Assembly: GCA_016801885.1 (NCBI GenBank)
Contig: CM028894.1
Span: 10,237,241 to 10,301,240, forward strand
DNA: 64,000 nucleotides
Direction of reading: 5' to 3'
Source of the DNA: Toxotes chatareus
Taxonomy: Eukaryota > Chordata > Actinopteri > Toxotidae
Part shown: one piece after another, positions 52,001 to 61,000 of the stretch
How the letters are laid out: each line of letters opens with the position of its first letter
How positions within the stretch are numbered: position 1 is the stretch's first letter
The notes under the pieces: model-generated
Seen by the model: only the letters and a program-made list of their open reading frames with translations
Databases searched by the model: none
What the model was told of the DNA's origin: nothing
Translations under genes and position numbers: made by a program

Positions 52001-55000
52001 CATCTTACTTTGGAAATTATGGAGGAGAAGTCTTCATATTTGTCTCAACACTGCACAGTGTTTGCAAATGCTGAACTGGGGCAGTTTCATCAGACAGGGA
52101 CTTATTGATATTGCAGTCTGACATTTATTGTTTGTCGCCCTTGTATTGCCTAAGGCATCTGCAAAATAACTGAAAAGCATATCTGAATTAGATTTTCAAG
52201 CAAACAAGCTGTTTTTGTTCTGCAGTCAGCCGTGTTTTTTTTTTTTTTTTTTTTTTGACTTGGATCACCTACAGTAAATCCCCAGCTTGAAACACTGAAT
52301 GAAACTTCAGCTGAGCTGTAACCTTATCTCTGCAGAGGTGATTGTTGGTATTTGTATAGGTGCATCAAATGTCAGGTGTTAACCTGCTTGTCAGCCAGCT
52401 TAGTGTCCTGCTTGTTTTTGTTTCTGTTGTGATCTGCTTCTCTGCTGTGACTTGTGGTTTCATGCATCCGTCTCAGTCGTGGCAGTGTACGTTCCCCCGA
52501 GGTGTCCGCGGGCGACGACCAGGACGACGCTGCCCGCCTGGAGGCAGAGCGCAAGCTGGAGGAGCTGAAGCGTCGCCGCGACGACGCAGAGAGCGAGGAG
52601 TTCGAGAGGATGAGGCAGAAGCAGCAGGAGGCCGAAGTCGAGCTGGAGGAGCTGAAGAGGAAGAGGGAGGAGAGGAGGAAGGTGCTGGAGGAGGAGGAGA
52701 GGCACAAGAAGCAGGAGGAGGTGGAGAGGAAAGCCAAAGAGGAGGTAGGGAAGCAAGAGGCATGTTTTGATGAGGTGTTTTTTTGGAGTTATTTTATAGA
52801 TTCTGTTTGATCAGTGCTGCTCTGTCTATGTTTTTACTCTCCATTTGTTGTAGTTGAACTGAAATTTAAATTCTTCTCACTTTTTGTTATTTACTTTTTG
52901 TTAAATAACCAACACTGTCATCATCAGTCGGAGGCAAAAACTCATGTCTCAGGCACATTTCTTCTTTTTGATAATTACACCTTTGGCCAAATTAGTACAC
53001 AAGTCAAAACAAACACTAGATATATACTGATTTTCTCGCAAAAAATCTTTACGTTGCAGAGCCCATATCCTCTCTCATTGTTTTTCCCTTCATGTTGATT
53101 TAGCCTTTACACCTGTGTGAGCTGAAACTCATGCATCACACTCAAACTAGCGCCGCAATGACGTTATCTCTCCATACTTCACCGTTATCATGGCTCAACC
53201 TATTTGGGTCCCCACATAACTCAATTATGCCAGTTCTTTATCCCCCTCTTATAACAACCTCATCCTTATGTATCTCAAACGTGATAACCTCCCCCATGCT
53301 ATGTGTTCACATCTGGGTTCAACCGCACAACGTTGTTCATTTGCCCTTTCAGCTGCTCACACTGAGGCCCAGCGTTCTCACTATTACCCTGACCGGTCTT
53401 CTTTGTTGATCTTGGCTCTGGATGTGGCGGCCCGTCTCTCGCTATCTGCCCCTGTTCTTCTCCTCTTGTGTGATGTTAATGAGGCCTTTTGGTTTGTAAT
53501 TAAAAGATGGCCCAGAGATACAGAGAGACTAATTAACCAAGACAAGGCTGCTGGAGAGGGCTGATACACTGCCAAGCACCAGGCCTCCTCTTAATGCAGT
53601 ACAAATGGTTCATACATTAATTGTTTGAAAAAAAAAAATATATATATATATATATACTCTTGATAGTGTGAATCTCTCAAGATTTCCAAAATGGCTTTTT
53701 GTTCCTGAGGCAGGCGATCACTGTAAAAAAGGATTTGCTCAGAGTAATTGAATGTGTTCTTGACCTGCTTCATTGGATAAAGTAAGTAAATCAATTAGAA
53801 AGTGGCACGGATCTGTTGTCTGGGTCGGCTGCATGTTGGTTGTCTGTGGGTTATGCTAATTTATATAACAACCTACGATAATATATGTACAGTACGGTAG
53901 TATGTTATTATTCTGTCATAAGAAAGTTATTTAACTTAAACCCAGTTCTTGAAAAAAACATCCATTCTTTGTTCCAAAGGCGGGATCTGTTAGTTCACTT
54001 CCAGGCAAAGTCCTCTGGTGCACAGGAAGTGTACTGTGGTTTCCAGCAGCAACAGCGGTTTGTTTAGAGTAAATAGACGATAAGTAGACAGTTAGTATGA
54101 GCAGCAATATCCAGCATGGCTGAACAGGCAAAGAACAGAGCGCCACCTACATACGCTCCAACTAAATTCACAGAAAATGTCCTTTCAGCACCAGATATCC
54201 TGGAAAATATTTTTTAAAAATGAGGGTTTTTACTTGATTTCTTTCAGATGTTGCTCTCAGAAACTCATGTGGTGAACATCCTTAACCATAACCACATCTT
54301 TCTTTCTCAGGAGGAGAAGAGAAAGATGAAGGAGGAGATCGAAAGGAGGAGAGCAGAGGCAGCGGAGAAGAGACAGAAGGTGGAGGACACTGTGGACGGG
54401 GAGGATAAACCCTTCAAGTGTGTCAGCCCCCGAGGCTCCTCTCTGAAGGTCAGTCCGCCATCTTTAACCTCTCACCTCCAACAACAGAGCGTCAGTCTAG
54501 TTTTATTTTGCCATTTAACCATTCACTAAGCCCCACTTGACCCTTAATTGGTGTTACTACGCCTGTCAGGTTTTCCATTCTGACATGGTACCTATGCAGT
54601 TTATAATGATAATGGTGGCAGATTTAGCACTGGAAGTACTGGATTTCACACAGTAGATTATTCCACCTGAATAGACAACTGCCACTGGCAGCTGGCAGCC
54701 AGGTCTTTGTGAACACAGATAATGCAGTTCAATATTTAAAACAGCTTAAACTTTAAAACACTTTTCCTTGTTGTATTTCCCTTCCTGTGCTGTATTTGCA
54801 TCCCGTTCAGCACACTCGTCAGTATAATAGTTCTCCAAATCTTGCAAATCCCACTCATCCGGCAATGCAGCAAAGCTCAAGCTAAACATTCAAAATATTT
54901 GGAGAGATTAAGTGCCAGATGACCCACATCTGCCCCTCTCACCTCTTTTAGCTCTTTGCCTGAAGTGTTATCTGACTGAGATGAAGGAATGTTCATAAGT

Positions 55001-58000
55001 GGAAAGAACCTCGATGAACTGAGAGAGAAATGCGAAAAAGTCAGCGGGTGGCAAATTTGTTGACTTTGAAATTTTGCTGACCTGTTTACCTGTTTGTCAC
55101 AAGAAATCCAAAAGAAAGAGCAACCTGAATCAACCCGATGCATGCCCCTCCCTTCCTCATCCAAAGATAAATGCTTGTCATGGCAAAGGAACATTTAATC
55201 AGCTCAAATGTGGATAAATGTTTCCAGTGTTGCCAAAAGTCAACTCCCACTCACTGAAAATCGAGGGGGATTTTCAGCCAGTGGAGAAAATCTAATTAGT
55301 GACAGTTAGCCGTAATATCCATCTGGCTCATCCCGGTGAGAGTCCAGACTTGACACTCGGCTCTAATGACGTGTGAGCTCTGATCATACTAGAATCAAGC
55401 ACTTTGTTTGTGGTCAGTTTGTTAAATAATGTTGTTGAACTGTAATTCTCCACCCTGCTGCACTTGCCTCACAGACACAGCTTTACTTTGTCATCATGTT
55501 CACTGTAGGTACAGCTGTGTTTCTGTGTGTGTGTGTGGATCTGATCAGATCATCTGTCTGTTGCGTTGTTCATACACTGATCGCTGTTGTGTATGAAGTG
55601 TTGCTTTGCAGTGTAATACATTTTGCTATGTTGTGTTTATGTAACACTGTGTTATCACATCATAATACAGTTGGGCTGTGTTTGGTGTCTTCCAACTTTT
55701 TTTATTTTTTATATTTTTTACCAACAGCATTTAGGTGAACGCCATAGTGAGCTGAAAGATGCTAAAAAGATCCAGGAGGTCCATTTATGTGCTGAGTGCA
55801 TTTCATACCCCGTCTTCTTTTCTATGTCAGATTTCAAAACATGCATGCATGATACTGAGAACATGCATTGTTTTCTACATTGTCTTTTTCTGTTATATGT
55901 TTTTTTTTTGCCTGACAGCTGCCATATTATATCACTTGTTACACTAAAACATCGAGTGTTATGTTTAGCTATCTGCAATCACTTCCCAGTGGAACACACA
56001 GTCCACAGGCACGTTCAAGCTCGCCTTCATGTTATCAGCAGTAAACCAGCATAACCCTGCTCTATACTATAGATAAAGTGCTGTGTCCTGGGAGAGAAGG
56101 ACAGAGGGACAGAATGAAGGACAGGCTGTTGGGATGCAGGAAAGCGATTATGGTTAACAGGATTACTGTAACTGCGTTCGGATGGGTACAGCTCTTTAAA
56201 ACGCGTCTGAGAATGGGGAATTTCCTGTCGGGGAGTATTTTGGGAACTCCCACATTCGGTAGCAGCCGAGTGCAAGGTCCTTTTTCACAGAGAGAGAGAG
56301 AGAGGGGGGAGAGAGCTTTTTCTGCTGTTTCTTCTTTTGTCCATTTAAAGTTTTTTTTTTTTTTGGTCAGCAAAGGAGCGCATGTGTTGCCCCCTCTTTT
56401 AGCCCTTTTGTTGTATATCATAAACGTTCCCACAGTCCGAAGGCAGAGATAGAAAAAAGCTTGCTGTGTTTTTACTGTGTGTGTGTATGTGTGTGCATGT
56501 GTGTGCATGTCTTTCAGAGCATTTTGCACACAGGGAACAATCGGGTACGTTGTGTAATCCTGGTCAGGAGAATCCAACTTATTGAGCATATGAAGAAATG
56601 AGACAGAAGACGTGTCCACCATTAAACAAATGCAGTGTGTTGTAGCTAAATGACTATAGATATGAACATTAAGTACATAATGCTTTTCAAGGTATGAACC
56701 ACCAGGAGCTATAATTATTTAGATGAGAATCTCGTTTATGTCGACACATTGACCTTTGAACTTAAGTCAGAAATGGGTTTAACAATGAAACTCCTCATAC
56801 ACACAATAAAGAAACGATAGAAGCATGGAAATCAAAAGGAGGGCTGGGTTTAACATCTGTTTTGAGGCTACTGAAGAGTGAAGGGAAAATGTTGCAGGGA
56901 TGTATGCATGAGTGAAGCATCACTGCGATATTTATAACCCAGAGACTTTCTAACCTTTCTCTACAGATTGGAGAGAGGGCAGAGTTCCTGAACAGGTCAG
57001 CACAGAAAAGGTACAAACACATCCACCAGATCATGTTGTGTCCCAGTAACAAAGTTTCTACATGAGCATGCAAGCCTTACAGCAGTGAATAGGAAAAATG
57101 TAACCCAGACCTCAAGTTTAAATCCTGCTGGAGTGTCAGCCGTCGACAAAACCAGAGGCCAAATGGCATATAATATTTAATGTGGTCCCATTTTTTTATG
57201 TTTTGTATTCTAACTTCTTGCTTTCGCCCAGCAGCACAGTGAAGACATCTCATTCTCCTGTGGTGTCCAAGATAGACAACAGGCTGGAGCAGTACACCTC
57301 AGCTGCTCAGGTTAGCAATGATTCAGCTGTAAAAATGCGAAACCTGTGCCATGTGAAACATTTGGACTATTCCACTTGGGATTGTAAGACACCAAACAAC
57401 AAAAATATAACAAAATGTCTTCCAAGAACACAGGTACAAAACCAGTAAGAAGAAAAACATCAGTCTCAACTTACATGCACATCTATATACTTATATAGAC
57501 ACATCTACATACTTATCTCTATTGGTTTTCCACTTGTCTGGTATGCTTATCAAGCAGAAACCCTGTCAGGGCACCCTGAAGTGAAGTGTCCTGCGTCACA
57601 TAGCAAGCACTATAAAAGACTATTTGAAATCAGTTTTGAGCAACAAGACAGACACAAATATCTAAAAACCACCTTTTCTTTTTTTTAAGGAAAGACAGGT
57701 ATCTGAGTTTTGATCAGGTCATCCATCCCCTGCTATTCCCCAGTTTAAATGCACCACTTTGTCCCAGCAGAGAGAGAACAAGGAGTCTCGATCTCCTCGC
57801 TCTGGAGCAGTGGATCTGCCCATGGTCACCGACAGCATACGAAACATAAAGAGCATGTGGGAGAAAGGCAATGTGTTCAGCTCGCCTGGAAGTGGCGGGA
57901 GCACGTTCAAGGTAAAAGACGAGGCGGCGGAGGATGTGAGAAAGCTGATGAAACTTTGTGTGTGTCTGTGTGACTGGAGGAGAGAGAGAGTGTGAGAGAG

Positions 58001-61000
58001 AGGAAAGAACCCAATTCACTGGCACTTCCTGCTTGGCCCCCGTTGCTGATGACGACCAGGCTTAGATGACCTTTGACCCTGTCCAAACAGGAAGCAGCTG
58101 TGATGAAGACAGGCGTGGCAGGCCGCATCAACGACTGGCTGAATAAAACCCCGGAGAGTGGCAAAGCGTCAGGAGGAAGGCCAGCGGTAGGTCGTCGCCG
58201 TAGCAACCCCTGTGTCTGCTGCTAGTACATATTCCGTACAGCTCAAGCCAAATGGAGAAATACATTTTAAAAAAAAAAACAAACAAGAAAATGGCAGCTG
58301 TGTTGACTGACCTGCATCATCTTTAGAGTCATCTTAATATTTCAACTTAGATCAGATGTTTTACATGAAATACCAGGATCTACTCATCAGTTTTAAGGTG
58401 TTAAACTTTTTTTTTTTTAAACTTATTATTAATTTATTTACAGTAATCATCAATGTTTAATGTTATACAGAAATATTTAAAACTGAATTTTTAGGGGCTT
58501 TAAGTGATGTGTCCACTTGTAGCTGGAGTAAACACAGAACTTGATACATTAATACGCTGACTGTGTTCAAAGTCTTTCAAATTCTCAATAAGTTTATTTG
58601 TATTAAGGATTCAGTAGTCAGTCATGCATAGGACCAGTGATCCTGTAACATCTGAACTTCATTCATCTAAGCAAACACTGGTCAGCCTCATAATAAACTG
58701 CAGTACGCTCAGCAGTATTATTACAATGAAGCTGCAGTTACTGGTCTTGTTTTTTTCACAGGTTTTATAATCGTTTATAATCATTTTCAAATGATGCAGT
58801 AGAAGCACATCAGGTTGTCCTTGTGCATGTCCGAGGTATTATCTGTCTGGCACCACCTTGTGGCCACTAATCAAAATAACTCGTGAAGTATGTGGACTTG
58901 CTACAGTCCACTCTTAGATCTGTCATTTAATCCAGATACAGTGCATGAGGATATTTTAGTTTTGGCTTCACTTTGGTATAAAGTGTCACTTAAGCATTTT
59001 ATCTTAAGCTTATCATAAGCTTTGCTAACTTGCCAAACATCCAGCTTTTTTTTCTTGTGCTCATGTGCTCCATGCCTGTGCAGCCTGCCACCCTTCACTC
59101 TCTACAGTACCTATATTTCATCCAAATGTTTATGTTAGAGCTCCCCATGCTGCAGATTATGGCCTGTGCTAAAATAAGTAACACACAGCAGGACAGAGTG
59201 AGGGTATGAAAGGAAACTTTGAATATAAATATTTACAGAAGGGAAGTGTCCAACATGTGATAGTGGCGGCCAACCTTTGCTCTCATTCCTCAACACCTCT
59301 GTCATCTTCCTGTCATTCCTTCCCTCCACATCTCAGGTACTCTGCCAGTACCACAATATAACAACTATTTTCAAATTGACCTACAAATGCTGAGCCCTCT
59401 GAGCACCGCTGATATGATGCTTTGTGTTTCCCTCTTGTTTTCTGTCTCCCTCTCACAGGACCTGAAGCCTGTTGACGTCACCAATAAGAGGAGTCTATGG
59501 GAAAACAAAGGCGCCTCTCCAGCCAAGGTCGCTATCATTAATTTCAAACCGTCCACCGTCCAGTATCATGAAAAGAGATTTGTAGGGTGATCAGAGTCCC
59601 AGTCTCACCCACTGGGGAAAATTCAAGTGAGCTTTACACTTCTGGAGTTTCTCCAGATGCAGTTTTAACTATGCCAAATTGGTTTGTGGTCTTGGAAGGG
59701 TTTTCTGTGGTTTTTCATGGTTTTCCAGTTGCTGTCAATCAAGACAACATTTTGTTGAAGAGATGGCGTAATATTAAAATAATGATATTAGGCTATTAAA
59801 ATAATCTCGTGGTATTTTGACCCTGGTGTGGCAGCAATGAGAGTAACAATCACTACTGTTTGTTTTTCTTTTAAAGAACTCTCATAGCTAGTTGACCTCA
59901 CCATTAAATCTGGAATAAGCCTGGAGAGGTAAAAGAGTATTTCTTCAAAACGCTTATCACACAATGACCTCACACTCTGCTGTCACACTGTCGACTTTTT
60001 TTGCTCTCTGTCATTGGCAGAGCTGTGCTGTGTTCTGCTGTGGTTGGACACTACTGCTTATTTTAATCATAATGAAAATAAATATCTTAAGAGTTTCGGT
60101 CCAAAGTGAGATATTGACAAATGTGCAATCTGTTATATTCAAGTTATGAACTCTGATAGCTCTTCTACACACTAAGTCAATACATGTTAGGGGAGGTAAT
60201 TATCTGAATTATGTAAGTATTGAGCAATAAACAAAAAGTGCTTTCCTAAATGCTCATAAGGCAATTAGGAATTAAACTCCTCACTTGTAAAACATGTTTG
60301 CCAAATGTTGTAAGTGTTGTAAAATAAAAGGAACAGAATGAACATATCAACAAAGCCAGAGAAAAGCCAATTTTAAAGAAGGATTACGCTGTTGACTCCA
60401 TTAACACCCATAACTTGTTAAAGCCGACTCAACAAAATCCAGAAGATTACAGTTCGGTGTAAATTCTGTGTCGTAAAAACCTTTAACAGTGCGCCTGTTG
60501 TCCAACTGCAGGCTGAATGCTTTTCACAAATGGCTGTATCACATCACTGCTCCTTCTTCTGACAACCACAAATCACTACTCTCCGTCCAGCTTCACTTGA
60601 CTTATTATTGCCCTGATGGAGAAACTGTTTACAACATTCTTTACAAGTAAGAGGCTTTGCTGAGTTTGCAGCGACAGTTTGACAGTTTTGAGTCACTGTT
60701 ATCACCTCACATTTTCAAACAAGTCTGACTTAACCTGCCAAGAATGAATTCTTACCTTAATTTCTATACATAGATGAATCTGTGTTTGTAGAGCTGCTCA
60801 GCGAGACCCCACATTTTAAAATAGAGCATGACCAGGATGTCCTCTCACTTTCCTATAAACTTTCCTTCCTTCCTACTCTGGTGGTGTTGTGTTCCTGCAG
60901 CCAACAGCTGCCGAGCAGGCCGGGGGCTGTGGTCCGCTACAGTGAGTAGTGGGGTTGGAGGGCACCAGGCGGTGGTCTGCTCTGACGTAAAAAGAGCCCT

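Noticed and set aside
52360..52770. Gly/Arg-rich alternative frame across cald1 exon 7
   Set aside because: Shadow frame of the GAG/AGG-rich caldesmon exon; the caldesmon frame matches the family exactly.
56062..56622. 186-codon minus-strand frame in intron 8
   Set aside because: Contains a poly-Lys run from a T-tract, CA-repeat Thr/His runs and GA-repeat Ser/Leu runs. No domain and no start context of note.
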